Shown: positions 20,899 to 30,330, numbered from the stretch's first letter. The stretch: DNA of 64,000 nucleotides from Mycobacterium sp. 236(2023) (GCF_029623955.1 NZ_JARSBP010000003.1:1-64000), one strand, 5' to 3'. Numbers and translations: made by a program. Notes: generated by a model from the sequence alone, not told the origin.

Positions 20899-21474
20899 TC
20901 AGGCCGTGGACGGACGACAGGTGCGCAGCCCGGTCAGGATGACGCGTAGACCCTGCAGGAAGCGGTCGTGCGCCGCATCGGAGCCGGTGCCGTTCAAATG
21001 GTGTTCCAGCTGCACGGACCCGAGCAGGTGGATATAGAGGACGACGTGGGCGGCGTCGAGATCCTCGGCGGACCAGCCGGATTCGGCCATGATGGTTTTC
21101 GCGGCCGTGTCCATCGCGCCGGCTGCCCCTGCGAGCGGACGCTGTTGAAGCAGGGCGGCGATGCCGGGGACTTCGACCAACGCGCGCCATGCGTTGGTGT
21201 GGAGTTCGGCGATCCGCTGCTCCCACTCGCCGTCGGAGGGGATGGTGATCCCGCCCAGCACCGATTCGGCCAGCAGCTCGAGCAGCGCCGCTTTGTCTTT
21301 GACGTGGTAGTACACCGATGAGGCTGACGTGCCCGCCTCGGTCGCCAGCGCGCGCATCGTCACGTTCGCCACCCCGACCCGACGAGCCAGCTCGAGCAGG
21401 TGTTTGACCAGGTGTTCGCGGTCCAGAGCGCCGTAGGGGAGCACGGACGAGGCCTTGCGAGTTCTCGGTGCCAC
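20899..21474 (-). CDS. TetR family transcriptional regulator
   Basis: A 191-residue regulator. The N-terminal helix-turn-helix (about 22-68) reads VTMRALATEAGTSASSVYYHVKDKAALLELL, with the typical YYHV recognition end. The C-terminal ligand domain has no assignable ligand. It is the first gene of a TetR-P450 pair and is divergent from the symporter gene. Two tandem 17-base repeats directly upstream of its start are the likely operator, implying autoregulation and possibly control of the symporter too. Confidence 0.92.
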   Translation of the reverse strand: MAPRTRKASSVLPYGALDREHLVKHLLELARRVGVANVTMRALATEAGTSASSVYYHVKDKAALLELLAESVLGGITIPSDGEWEQRIAELHTNAWRALVEVPGIAALLQQRPLAGAAGAMDTAAKTIMAESGWSAEDLDAAHVVLYIHLLGSVQLEHHLNGTGSDAAHDRFLQGLRVILTGLRTCRPSTA

Positions 21475-21481
21475 GACACCC

Positions 21482-21515
21482 TTTCGAACGCTGTTCGGTT
21501 TCGAACGTTGTTCGG
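21482..21515. promoter_or_regulatory. Tandem TetR operator
   Basis: Two adjoining 17-base copies (21482-21498 and 21499-21515) of TTTCGAACGyTGTTCGG differ at one position. Each contains an inverted repeat CGAAC-3 nt-GTTCG. They sit 8 bases from the TetR start codon in the gap shared with the divergent symporter gene. The spacer is 3 bases rather than the 4 of a LexA box, which favours TetR. Confidence 0.75.
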
Positions 21516-21609
21516 ATCAAAGCACTCCTGTCGGACCAGGTCAAGCACTGGGTGTGATGGAGCGCACTTCGGGTTACTCCCCCTCCACCACACGTGGAGG
21601 GACTGCCCG

Positions 21610-23013
21610 ATGACTGCCGCCAAGACCGACGACGACGAGTCCGACAAGAAGCCCGCGAAAAAGCGGGACCGCACACACTGGCTCTACATCCTGGTCATCG
21701 TCGCGGTCGTCGCCGGCATCGTCGTCGGTCTCCTGGCGCCCGAGACCGCGGCATCGCTCGGCATCCTCGGCGAGCTGTTCGTCAAGTTGATCAAGATGAT
21801 GATCGTCCCGGTCATCTTCTGCACCGTGGTACTCGGCATCGGCAAGGTGCGCGCTGCCGCGTCGGTCGGCAAGGTGGGTGGGCTCGCCATCGCCTACTTC
21901 CTCATCATGTCGACCGTCGCGCTGGCGATCGGCCTCGTCGTCGGCACCCTGATCAGCCCCGGAACCGGGCTGAATGTCAGCAGCGATCCGGGCAAGGGTG
22001 CCGAGCTCGCCGGCGATGCCGAATCTGCAGGCGGCACAATGGACTTCATCGCCGACATCATCCCGACGTCGCTGTTCTCGGCGCTGACCGAAGGAAACGT
22101 GCTGCAGGCGCTGTTCGTCGCGCTCCTCGTCGGCTTCGGCATCCAATCGATGGGGGCCAAGGGAGAGTCGATGTTGAACGGCATCGAGAAGGTCCAGAAG
22201 CTGGTGTTCAAGATCCTGATCGGCATCCTGTGGCTGGCGCCGATCGGCGCGTTCGGAGCCATTGCGGAAGTGGTGGGCGACACCGGTTTTGATGCGGTCA
22301 TCCAGCTCGGCGTCCTGATGGCGGCCTTCTACATCACGTGTGTCATCTTCATCTTCGGCGTGCTGGGTGCGCTGCTGTGGGTGGTCGCGCGGGTCTCGAT
22401 CTTCAAGCTGGCCCGTTACCTGGCTCGCGAATACCTGCTGATCGTGGCGACCTCGTCGTCGGAATCGGCGCTGCCGCGGCTGATCGCGAAGATGGAACAC
22501 GCCGGCGTGAAACCGGCGACGGTCGGCATCGTCGTCCCGACGGGATACTCGTTCAACCTCGACGGCACCGCCATCTATCTGACGATGGCCTCACTGTTCA
22601 TCGCCGACGCACTCGGCGATCCGCTGTCCATCGGGGAACAGATCGGTCTGCTGGCATTCATGATCATCGCGTCCAAGGGCGCCGCGGGCGTCAGCGGCGC
22701 CGGCCTTGCCACGCTGGCCGCGGGATTGCAGAGCCACCGCCCCGAACTGCTCGACGGCGTCGGCATCATCGTCGGTATCGACCGGTTCATGTCCGAGGCC
22801 CGCGCACTGACCAATTTCTCCGGCAACGCCGTCGCGACGGTCCTGGTCGGGTCGTGGACGGACACCGTGGACAGCAAGCGGCTCAACGAGGTTCTCGACG
22901 GGGACCGGCCCTTCGACGAAGCCACGATGCTCGACGACGACGATGACTCCGACGGCCGAGAGGCCCGGGAGCCGAAGCAGCCCGCGCGCTCCGGTACCTC
23001 TCCAACCGGGTAG
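21610..23013 (+). CDS. Dicarboxylate/amino acid:cation symporter (DAACS family)
   Basis: A 467-residue secondary transporter with about eight membrane helices and two re-entrant hairpins. The family hallmarks SSSESALPRLI (serine-rich hairpin, about residue 280) and GYSFNLDGTAIYL are present. Likely substrates are C4-dicarboxylates or glutamate/aspartate with protons or sodium. The N-terminus (to about 24) is charged and cytoplasmic, and the C-terminal tail is very acidic. The start is the ATG at 21610; the frame is open to 21400 across the TetR promoter, which is not credible. A GC-rich hairpin overlaps the stop codon. Confidence 0.92.
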   Translation: MTAAKTDDDESDKKPAKKRDRTHWLYILVIVAVVAGIVVGLLAPETAASLGILGELFVKLIKMMIVPVIFCTVVLGIGKVRAAASVGKVGGLAIAYFLIMSTVALAIGLVVGTLISPGTGLNVSSDPGKGAELAGDAESAGGTMDFIADIIPTSLFSALTEGNVLQALFVALLVGFGIQSMGAKGESMLNGIEKVQKLVFKILIGILWLAPIGAFGAIAEVVGDTGFDAVIQLGVLMAAFYITCVIFIFGVLGALLWVVARVSIFKLARYLAREYLLIVATSSSESALPRLIAKMEHAGVKPATVGIVVPTGYSFNLDGTAIYLTMASLFIADALGDPLSIGEQIGLLAFMIIASKGAAGVSGAGLATLAAGLQSHRPELLDGVGIIVGIDRFMSEARALTNFSGNAVATVLVGSWTDTVDSKRLNEVLDGDRPFDEATMLDDDDDSDGREAREPKQPARSGTSPTG

Positions 23014-23030
23014 GTAGGTTCCTGCCCGGT
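23005..23030. terminator. Hairpin at the end of the symporter gene
   Basis: The stem ACCGGGTAGG / CCTGCCCGGT (10 bases, one G-U pair in RNA) has a 6-base loop and spans the stop codon. There is no long T-tract, as is common in mycobacteria. Confidence 0.55.
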
Positions 23031-23145
23031 CGAGCGCACTTGCGCTGCCCGACAATTCGGTCTTGCTCTCCACCTGTTCCTTGGCTCACAGTTGCGTGCC
23101 TACTTTGGTGGCCGACACGTGCTGCATCGCCAGAGAGGACCAGCC

Positions 23146-24438
23146 ATGAAGGTCGAAGACCTCCTCAAGCCCTTCCCCATCAAGGAGTTTCATCCGTTCC
23201 CGCGCGCCATGATGGGCCCGGGCGCCCACGAGATGGTTGGGCCCGAAGCCCTCAAGATGGGCTTCAAGCGCGTGCTGCTGATGAGCTCGGGTCTGCGTGG
23301 CACCGACATCGTCCACAACATGGCCGAGTCGCTGAAGTGGCACGGCTTGGAGGTTGTCGTATACGACAAGGTCGAGTCCAATCCCAAGGACTACAACGTC
23401 ATGGACTCGGTGAAGCTCTACCAGGAAAACGAATGCGACAGCTTCATCTCCATCGGCGGCGGCTCCACCCACGACGCCTGCAAGGGCGCCCGCATCTCCA
23501 TCGCGCACGACGGCCGCAATGTCAACGACTTCGAGGGCTTCAACAAGAGCGAGAACCCCAAGAACCCCCCGCACATCGCGATCTCGACGACGGCAGGCAC
23601 CGGCTCGGAGACCTCGTGGGCCTACGTCATCACCGACACCACGACCGACCCCGACAACCCGCACAAGTACGTCGCGTTCGACGACGCCTCGGTGGCGACA
23701 CTGGCCGTCGACGACCCGGTGCTGTACTACGAATGCCCCGTCGACTACACCGCACAGTGCGGATTCGACGTCCTCGCGCACGCGTCCGAGCCCTACGTGT
23801 CGCGGCTGAACTTCGAGCCGTCATTGGGCAACGCGATCCGCGCGATCAAGCTGACCGCCGAGAATCTGCGCGAAGCCACCTGGAACGGAACAGATCTCAA
23901 GGGCCGCGAAGGGATGATGTACGCGCAGTACATCGCCGCCCAGGCCTTCAATTCCGGTGGCCTCGGCATCATCCACTCCATTTCGCACGCGGTGTCCGCG
24001 TTCTACGACACGCACCACGGCCTCAACAATGCGATCGCGCTGCCTCGCGTGTGGGCGTTCAACATGCCTGTCGCGTACAAGCGCTTCGCCGACATCGCCG
24101 AGGCGATGGGCGTGGACACCTACGGCATGACCGATGTGCAGGCCGCCGACGCCGCCCTCGGAGCGGCGATCCGGCTGCTGCGCGACGTCAACATCATCGA
24201 GCGTTTCGTCGACGTCAAGCAGGACAGTTACTCGAAGAACCGCCTCGGCCAAGGGCCCACCGAGTTCTACAAGAATGCGCCGGCCATCTTGGGCGACAAG
24301 GCCGACGTGGACCGCATCACCAACCATGTCCTCGGCGACGCCTGCACCCCCGGCAACGCCAAGGAGTGCACCTTCGACACGGTTCGTCCGGTCGTGGAGC
24401 ACTGCATGAACGGCAACCTCGACGAACTGCTGCCCTGA
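23146..24438 (+). CDS. mno: NDMA-dependent methanol dehydrogenase (mycofactocin-linked)
   Basis: A 430-residue iron-type (group III) alcohol dehydrogenase of the Mno/Mdo family, which oxidises methanol and other short alcohols with tightly bound NADH. In vivo it needs mycofactocin as electron acceptor. ISIGGGSTHDACKGA (nucleotide loop), TTAGTGSETS, and the metal-site region with SISHAVSAFYDTHHG are visible. The start is the ATG at 23146 (MKVEDLLKPFP) after GAGAGGAC; the frame is open to 23092. Its stop overlaps the next ATG (TGATG). It heads an operon with MoxR, VWA, a second dehydrogenase and MnoSR, as in M. smegmatis. Confidence 0.93.
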   Translation: MKVEDLLKPFPIKEFHPFPRAMMGPGAHEMVGPEALKMGFKRVLLMSSGLRGTDIVHNMAESLKWHGLEVVVYDKVESNPKDYNVMDSVKLYQENECDSFISIGGGSTHDACKGARISIAHDGRNVNDFEGFNKSENPKNPPHIAISTTAGTGSETSWAYVITDTTTDPDNPHKYVAFDDASVATLAVDDPVLYYECPVDYTAQCGFDVLAHASEPYVSRLNFEPSLGNAIRAIKLTAENLREATWNGTDLKGREGMMYAQYIAAQAFNSGGLGIIHSISHAVSAFYDTHHGLNNAIALPRVWAFNMPVAYKRFADIAEAMGVDTYGMTDVQAADAALGAAIRLLRDVNIIERFVDVKQDSYSKNRLGQGPTEFYKNAPAILGDKADVDRITNHVLGDACTPGNAKECTFDTVRPVVEHCMNGNLDELLP

Positions 24439-25565
24439 TGTTTCCCTCTGTGGACGCGGTACGCGAGGCGCTCGCCGACGAGGGCTACATCGCTGACGAG
24501 CGTCTGGCGACCACGGTTTTCCTGCAGACCCGGCTGGACAAGCCCCTCCTGATCGAGGGGCCGGCCGGGGTCGGGAAGACGGAGCTGGCGAAAGCGCTTG
24601 CGGCAGCCAGTCGTCGGCGACTGTTGCGACTCCAGTGCTACGAAGGTCAGGACGAGACCAAGGCGCTCTACGAGTGGGACTACGGCAAGCAGCTGCTCTA
24701 CACGCAGATCCTGAAGGAGAAGATCGGCCAGATCGTTTCCGACGCTGCTGATCTCGGGGATGCTGTCGAGCGCATCGGGGCTCAGGAGAGCGTCTTCTTC
24801 TCCGATAAATTCCTGGCACCGCGCCCGCTGCTGGAAGCTGTTCGCTCCGAGGAGCCGGTGGTGCTGCTCGTCGACGAGATCGACCGGGCTGACGAGGCAC
24901 TGGAAGCGGTGCTTCTGGAACTCCTTGGTGAGTACCAGGTTTCGGTGCCGGAGATCGGTACGTTCCGCGCCAGACACGCCCCGTATGTGATCCTCACGTC
25001 GAACAACACTCGTGATCTGGCTGCCGCGTTGAAACGCCGGTGCCTGCACCTGTTCCTGGATTACCCGGCCGCCGAACGCGAGCTGGAGATCGTGCGGTCC
25101 AAGAACACGGGCTTGTCGGATGCGTTGGCGGCGCAGCTCGTCGACATCGTCCGCGGACTGCGGGAACTGGAACTGCGCAAGGCGCCCAGTATCTCGGAGA
25201 CCATCGACTGGGCACGTACGCTGGCTGTTCTCGGTGTCGACGAGCTCAACGCCCAGGTGCTTTCCGACACCGTTTCGGTGGTCGTCAAGTACGACAAGGA
25301 TGTGCGCAAGGCGCTGGAAACGCTGCCTCGTCTTATGGATCCGAATGCGAAAGTGCCTCCGTCACTCGGTCATTCACCCGGACACGGACACGGCCATGAT
25401 CACGGGCACAGCCATGACCACGATCACGACCACGGTGATGACGGACCCGCGGTGCGTGCCGCGAAGGACCGGCCGGGGCGTTTCACCGACGGGTACTACG
25501 GCACTCCGAAGAAAGCCGGGCAGGGGTCGACGACGGCGACACTGGGCCGGCGCAGGGCGCTGTAG
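24438..25565 (+). CDS. MoxR-type AAA+ ATPase with His-rich C-terminus
   Basis: A 375-residue AAA+ chaperone-like ATPase. Walker A GPAGVGKTE lies near residues 37-45, Walker B LLVDEIDRADEA near 137-148, and sensor 1 is LTSNNTRDL. After about residue 315 comes a His-rich segment (HSPGHGHGHDHGHSHDHDHD), which is unusual for MoxR and suggests nickel, zinc or other metal binding. It overlaps mno at the start and precedes the VWA gene by 2 bases. By family analogy, MoxR-VWA pairs help mature partner enzymes, here presumably the methanol dehydrogenase. The start at 24438 was chosen from the TGATG overlap; the open frame from 23040 is mno antisense-frame noise. Confidence 0.9.
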   Translation: MFPSVDAVREALADEGYIADERLATTVFLQTRLDKPLLIEGPAGVGKTELAKALAAASRRRLLRLQCYEGQDETKALYEWDYGKQLLYTQILKEKIGQIVSDAADLGDAVERIGAQESVFFSDKFLAPRPLLEAVRSEEPVVLLVDEIDRADEALEAVLLELLGEYQVSVPEIGTFRARHAPYVILTSNNTRDLAAALKRRCLHLFLDYPAAERELEIVRSKNTGLSDALAAQLVDIVRGLRELELRKAPSISETIDWARTLAVLGVDELNAQVLSDTVSVVVKYDKDVRKALETLPRLMDPNAKVPPSLGHSPGHGHGHDHGHSHDHDHDHGDDGPAVRAAKDRPGRFTDGYYGTPKKAGQGSTTATLGRRRAL

Positions 25566-25567
25566 CC

Positions 25568-27088
25568 ATGGAGGCGACCCTGCATCGGTTCGTCAGGCTG
25601 CTCCGCCTCGGCGGTGTGCGCGTCTCGATTCCTGAGGCGCTCGACGCGATGCGGTGCGCCGGGCAGCCCGGTGTCTTGTGCTCCCGGGCTGTCCTGCGCA
25701 CCGCATTGCGGGTCGCACTGGTCAAAGACCAGCGTGACGAACCGATCTTCGACGAAATCTTCGACGCCTTCTTCGCTCTCGTGCGTGTCGGAGGCGAGCA
25801 AAACGGTCACGGGCACACCCATGCGCACGACGACCTCGTCGACTCCGGGGAGTTGGAATCGTTCACGCTGTCCGAAGAGCCCAGCGAGACACCGGAGCAG
25901 GGGCACGAGCACGGCAAGCCGTCGAGTATTCGTGATTACTTCAGACAGGAGGACCTGGCACAGCGCTACAACCTGCATCAGGAGGCCAACAAGATCGACC
26001 TCGCTGCGCTGACCGACGAGATCGCGTTCTCCAAAGACAGCCGCACCGGCGCCGACGACTCGTATCGGATCCAGCTGTCGACCGACCGGCTCAGTGGCGC
26101 GGGTATGGCGGGTGATCTGGCGACGTCCGGTGGGACCCCCGTCGACGCCGAGCTGACGATCGCCGAGCAGGACGCGCTCCTCGGCTGGTTGGAGGACGAA
26201 TTCTCCTCCGACGGTGACGAATCCGATGCTGCCGTGCTACGTCAGCGGTTGGCCGGCGTGCTGGAGAATCTGCCGCAGGCGCTGAAGCGCCATCTCGAGG
26301 CGCTCCTGGCCCTGGAGAGCAAGATCGCCGAGTCCCGTGAGCAGCGTGAGGCCCGCATCGACCGGATCGGCGAGCATGAACGCGCCGAGCTCGAAGACTC
26401 CCTGCGGAGGCTGTCACGGACGTTGCATGGGGCGCTGACCCACCGCCGTCGCACCGCCGCCGCGGGCCGGGTGGATCCCGGCCAGACGATGCGTCGCAAC
26501 ATGCGCTTCGACGGCATTCCGTTCGTGCCCGTCACGGTGCGCCGTGCCGAGGACCGGCCCCGCCTCGTGGTGCTCGCCGACGTGAGTCTCTCCGTCCGCG
26601 CCACATCCCGGTTCACCCTCAACGTTGTGCACGGTCTGCAGGACCTGTTCACCCAGGTTCGGTCGTTCGTGTTCGTCGCCGGCGTCGCCGAGACGACCGA
26701 ACTGTTCCGCGACCACCCGAGCGAGAAGGCACTCGGGTTGATCTTCGGCGGCGACGTCCTCGACGTGGCGGCCAACTCCGACTACGGCAGCGTGTTCGCC
26801 GAGTTCCTGGCCGAGCATTCCTCAGCGGTCACTCGCCGTACGACGGTGCTGGTGCTCGGCGACGGCCGCAATAACGGCAAACCGGCCAATGTGGCGGCGT
26901 TCGAGGAGATCACTCGGCGCGCGCGGGAGACGGTCTGGCTCACGCCGGAACCTCGCTTCTCTTGGGGATTGGGCAGCTGCGACCTGCCGTCCTACGCCGA
27001 GTACTGCGACCGGGTGCGGGTGGTCCGGGATCTCACCGGGCTGGAGAGGGCGGCGCACGAATACGCGACCGAACTGGTCGGGCGCTAG
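25568..27088 (+). CDS. VWA domain (CoxE-like) protein, MoxR partner
   Basis: A 506-residue protein. The N-terminal half is helical and contains two His-rich patches (NGHGHTHAHDD near residue 79 and QGHEHGK near 115). A charged coiled region spans about 230-290. The C-terminal VWA domain starts near residue 330, with the metal-ion-dependent adhesion motif DVSLSVR and a later Asp in LVLGDGRNN. MoxR and CoxE-like VWA proteins act as pairs in metal-cofactor enzyme maturation. The shared His-rich character of this pair supports a metal-handling role, though this is inference. It starts 2 bases after the MoxR stop. Confidence 0.88.
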   Translation: MEATLHRFVRLLRLGGVRVSIPEALDAMRCAGQPGVLCSRAVLRTALRVALVKDQRDEPIFDEIFDAFFALVRVGGEQNGHGHTHAHDDLVDSGELESFTLSEEPSETPEQGHEHGKPSSIRDYFRQEDLAQRYNLHQEANKIDLAALTDEIAFSKDSRTGADDSYRIQLSTDRLSGAGMAGDLATSGGTPVDAELTIAEQDALLGWLEDEFSSDGDESDAAVLRQRLAGVLENLPQALKRHLEALLALESKIAESREQREARIDRIGEHERAELEDSLRRLSRTLHGALTHRRRTAAAGRVDPGQTMRRNMRFDGIPFVPVTVRRAEDRPRLVVLADVSLSVRATSRFTLNVVHGLQDLFTQVRSFVFVAGVAETTELFRDHPSEKALGLIFGGDVLDVAANSDYGSVFAEFLAEHSSAVTRRTTVLVLGDGRNNGKPANVAAFEEITRRARETVWLTPEPRFSWGLGSCDLPSYAEYCDRVRVVRDLTGLERAAHEYATELVGR

Positions 27089-27130
27089 TGGGTCGCGTGC
27101 GGCGACAACGGTCGTACGCTGGAGCGGACA

Positions 27131-28348
27131 GTGTTGTCGAAGCGTAGGCAGGGCGAGGCAGTGGATTCAGGGGCACCCTCAGCAGCGGTTTCACTGGGGC
27201 CGCGGTTGCTGAAATTCCACGCCCCCGAAATCGTGTTCGGCATCGACTCCATGGTCGAGGCCGCCCACGCCGCGGTGCGGCTCGGTGCGCTGCGCCCCAT
27301 GCTCGTCACCGACCCCGGCCTGATCGAGGCAGGCTGGTCCGATGAGATGGTCAAACACCTCGTCGATCAGGGCGTGCAGGGTCGGGTATGGAGCGGCCTC
27401 ACACCGAACCCGAAGGATCACGAGATCGCCGCCGGGTTCGAAACGTATGCCGAGCACGGTTGCGACGTCATCGTGGCCGTCGGCGGCGGCTCGGTTATCG
27501 ACGCCGCCAAAGGTGTGGCCATCCTGGCCGCCAACGGGGGCGACATCCTCGACTACGAGGGCGTCGACAAAGCGCAGATGCCGATCCCGCCGCTCGTCGT
27601 CGTGCCGTCGACGTCCGGCACCGGTGCCGACGTCTCCCAGTTCTGCATCGTCACCGACACGACCCGCAACACCAAGATCACGATCCTCGGCCGCGCGCTG
27701 GTTCCCGACATCACCGTCATCGATCCGCGCCTGCTGACAACGATGCCGCAATGGCTCAGTGCGGCAACAGGTCTCGATGCGCTGACGCACGGCATCGAGG
27801 CGTTCGTATCGCTCGGTCACAACCAACTCACCGATCACCATGCGTTGCGTGCCGTCCAGATGGTCACCGACAACCTGGTAACGACCATCGAGCGCCCCGA
27901 CGAGATGCCCGCCCGCGTGCTGATGGCGCAGGCTGCACTGGAGGCGGGGCTGGCGTTCACCAACGCGATCCTGGGTGCAGCGCATGCGATGAGCCATCAG
28001 GTCGGCGGTCTCCTCGACCTGCCGCATGGAGTCATCAACGGGGTGTTGCTGCCGCACGTGATCCGGTTCAACGCCGATGCCGACCCGGAGCCCTACCGTG
28101 AGATCGCCGTATGCCTCGGGGTAGCCGATCCGGGTGCACCCGCAGCCGAAGCCGCGCACGCGCTCGCCGACCGCATCGACCGGTTGGCCCGCGACGTCGG
28201 TGTCCCTCGCGGATTGGCGGAACTCGGTGTGCGTGACGAGAACCTGCCTATCCTGGCCAAGACCGCGCTGCAGGACGCGTGCATGAGCACCAACCCGCGT
28301 GAGGCCGACGAGGCGCAGATGCTGGCGCTGTTTAAGGCGGCGATGTGA
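27131..28348 (+). CDS. Iron-type alcohol dehydrogenase (1,3-propanediol dehydrogenase-like)
   Basis: A group III metal-dependent dehydrogenase of up to 405 residues, distinct from Mno. AVGGGSVIDAAKG and STSGTGADVS bind the nucleotide. The metal ligands are expected in GLDALTHGIEAF and in the segment NAILGAAHAMSHQVGG with DLPHG. Two starts are possible: GTG 27131 (after GGAG) or GTG 27161 (after GGGCGAGG, giving 395 residues), the latter closer to family N-termini. In M. smegmatis the gene in this operon position handles 1,3-propanediol, the compound linked to MnoSR signalling. The stop overlaps the mnoS GTG. Confidence 0.88.
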   Translation: MLSKRRQGEAVDSGAPSAAVSLGPRLLKFHAPEIVFGIDSMVEAAHAAVRLGALRPMLVTDPGLIEAGWSDEMVKHLVDQGVQGRVWSGLTPNPKDHEIAAGFETYAEHGCDVIVAVGGGSVIDAAKGVAILAANGGDILDYEGVDKAQMPIPPLVVVPSTSGTGADVSQFCIVTDTTRNTKITILGRALVPDITVIDPRLLTTMPQWLSAATGLDALTHGIEAFVSLGHNQLTDHHALRAVQMVTDNLVTTIERPDEMPARVLMAQAALEAGLAFTNAILGAAHAMSHQVGGLLDLPHGVINGVLLPHVIRFNADADPEPYREIAVCLGVADPGAPAAEAAHALADRIDRLARDVGVPRGLAELGVRDENLPILAKTALQDACMSTNPREADEAQMLALFKAAM

Positions 28349-29685
28349 CCGCGGCCGACGCCCGTTCGCCCGACCTGGCCACACTGACCGGACTGCGTAC
28401 CGGCAAGGGACGCTTCTATTCAGAATTACGGGTCACTGCAAAGAGATTGGATCGCGTCGTCGCCGCGCTGGACACCATCTCGCGGGCGTTGGTCCAGACG
28501 ATCGAAGGCCCGGAGAACCTGGTGCGCGCCGTCGCCGAAGCAGCGCGCGCGAACCTTGACGCGGACTGGGTGGTTCTCGCGCTGGCCGACGGAGCGCTGC
28601 CCGAAGCCAGCGTGCGACACCTCATTCTGGACTCGGCGGGGGTGGCATACGCGTTCGAGGGACTCTCGGGGGCAAAGGATCCCGGTCAGTCACTGCCCGA
28701 TGCGGTGCTCAATCGGCTCAACGACATTCTGCGTGGGCAACTCGCTCAGTTCCGGGAGTCGGTGATCGAGAAGCACCATGCGCACGTGCCGATCGAACTC
28801 GACGGTGAGGTGATCGGGGCGTTCGCCGCGTGGACTCCTGCGCGCCGCACGCTGGACGCCACCGACGGCGTCGTGATGCGGATCCTTGCCAGCCAGACCG
28901 CCGTGGCTCTCCAGAATTCGGCGTTGTTCACCAAATCTGTGACACTGCTTGCCCATTCCGAAGCGCGAAACGCCGAACTGCTGGCGACTCAGCGGGAACT
29001 CGGTGCGGCACAACGGCATCAGGTGCTGAACTCCGAGCGGCACCGCATCGCTCGCGAGCTGCACGACAGCGTCGCGCAGACCGTGCTGTCGGCAGGCATG
29101 CAGATCGAGGTGTGCCGCAGCGAGATCGACGGTCAGGCCGGCGCAGGCGAGCTGGTCGGTCGACTCGATCTCGCCAAGAATCTGACACGGTCGGCGACCG
29201 AGCAGTTGCGCTCGGCGATCTATGCGCTCAATCAGCCCGGTGACGCATGTCGGTCCAGTCTGGCGGAGATGCTCGACCAGTTGGCGACGGTGCACATGCC
29301 GGACGACCTTCGGGTCACCCTGCGTGTCGACGGCGGCGCCGCGGAGTTGCCCAGCGACGTCGAACACGCGCTCCTGCGGATCGCCGGTGAAGCCCTGTTC
29401 AATACGGCGATGCACGGCAACGCAACTCGCGCGCTGGTGCGGCTCTCCTACCGGGACGACGCCGTGAGCCTGTCGATCTCCGACGATGGCATCGGCGACC
29501 CCGCGAAGCTGCGTTTGATGCTGAGGCTTGCGGAAGCCACCGACGTCGACGGACACCATCGCGGACTGGCCAACATGCAGGCGCGCGCCCGCGAGCACGG
29601 CGGAACTTTCGACGTCTACAAGGCCCGCATCGGCGGGGTGCGTGTGGTCGCCCGCATTCCACGGCCGGAAGGTGTGATCACATGA
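28345..29685 (+). CDS. mnoS: Sensor histidine kinase MnoS-like (GAF, HisKA_3)
   Basis: A 446-residue cytoplasmic kinase without membrane helices. A GAF-like sensor domain spans about 45-195. The dimerisation/phosphoacceptor domain follows, with His240 in RELHDSVAQT. The NarL-type ATPase domain is at about 335-440, with ISDDGIGD as its G1-like motif. The GTG start overlaps the dehydrogenase stop, and the stop overlaps the mnoR ATG (ATGA). The order mno-MoxR-VWA-dehydrogenase-kinase-regulator matches the M. smegmatis locus whose MnoSR pair controls methanol oxidation genes. Confidence 0.88.
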   Translation: MTAADARSPDLATLTGLRTGKGRFYSELRVTAKRLDRVVAALDTISRALVQTIEGPENLVRAVAEAARANLDADWVVLALADGALPEASVRHLILDSAGVAYAFEGLSGAKDPGQSLPDAVLNRLNDILRGQLAQFRESVIEKHHAHVPIELDGEVIGAFAAWTPARRTLDATDGVVMRILASQTAVALQNSALFTKSVTLLAHSEARNAELLATQRELGAAQRHQVLNSERHRIARELHDSVAQTVLSAGMQIEVCRSEIDGQAGAGELVGRLDLAKNLTRSATEQLRSAIYALNQPGDACRSSLAEMLDQLATVHMPDDLRVTLRVDGGAAELPSDVEHALLRIAGEALFNTAMHGNATRALVRLSYRDDAVSLSISDDGIGDPAKLRLMLRLAEATDVDGHHRGLANMQARAREHGGTFDVYKARIGGVRVVARIPRPEGVIT

Positions 29686-30320
29686 AACCCATCAGGCTCG
29701 TCCTCGTCGACGACCATGCGATCCTGCGGCAGGGATTGCGTTCCGTGCTCGAGCGCGCAGACGACCTGATCGTCGTCGGGGAGGCAGCCTCGGAGAGCGA
29801 GGCCGAGACGATCGTGCGGGCCACCGACCCCGACGTGGTGCTGCTGGACCTGAAGCTGTCAGCCGGCTCGGAGTTCGAGGGATTGACGTTGTGCGCCAAG
29901 CTGTCCGAGGCGTATCCGAGCCTGGGATTGCTCATCCTGACGACATTCCTGGACGAAGACCTGGTGGTGCGCGCGGTCCATGCCGGTGCGCGTGGGTATG
30001 TGGTCAAAGACGTCGACACCACAGAGTTGGTGCGCGCGATCCGGGCGATATCTGCGGGTGAGAGCGCGTTCGATTCCCGCAGTGCGGCCGCGGTGGTGCG
30101 GTCGCTGTCCGGCCGGGCCGAACCGCGTCAGCAGCTCACCGATCGCGAGGTCGAGGTGCTGCGCTTGCTGGCAGCGGGCTTGTCCAACAACAAGATCGGC
30201 GAGAAGCTCTACATCTCGGCCACGACGGCGAAATTCCATGTCAGCAACATCATGCGCAAGCTCGAGGTGAGCAGGCGCGCCGAGGCGGTTTACGCGGCGA
30301 GTAAGCGCGGTCTGATCTAG
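29682..30320 (+). CDS. mnoR: LuxR/NarL-type response regulator MnoR-like
   Basis: A 212-residue regulator. The receiver domain (1-120) has the acidic pair Asp10-Asp11, the phosphoacceptor Asp56 in VVLLDLKLS and Lys in YVVKDVD. The C-terminal LuxR helix-turn-helix (about 147-208) reads LTDREVEVLRLLAAGLSNNKIGE. It overlaps mnoS by four bases and should be its cognate partner, activating the mno operon. It is followed by a large inverted repeat and the convergent mftM. Confidence 0.9.
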   Translation: MKPIRLVLVDDHAILRQGLRSVLERADDLIVVGEAASESEAETIVRATDPDVVLLDLKLSAGSEFEGLTLCAKLSEAYPSLGLLILTTFLDEDLVVRAVHAGARGYVVKDVDTTELVRAIRAISAGESAFDSRSAAAVVRSLSGRAEPRQQLTDREVEVLRLLAAGLSNNKIGEKLYISATTAKFHVSNIMRKLEVSRRAEAVYAASKRGLI

Positions 30321-30330
30321 GGATCTTTGC

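Noticed and set aside
21482..21515. LexA (SOS) box
   Set aside because: The half-sites CGAAC/GTTCG are 3 bases apart, not 4, and the position fits TetR autoregulation better.
23040..24437. In-frame extension upstream of the mno-linked MoxR gene
   Set aside because: It is a shifted frame of mno; the TGATG overlap marks the true start.
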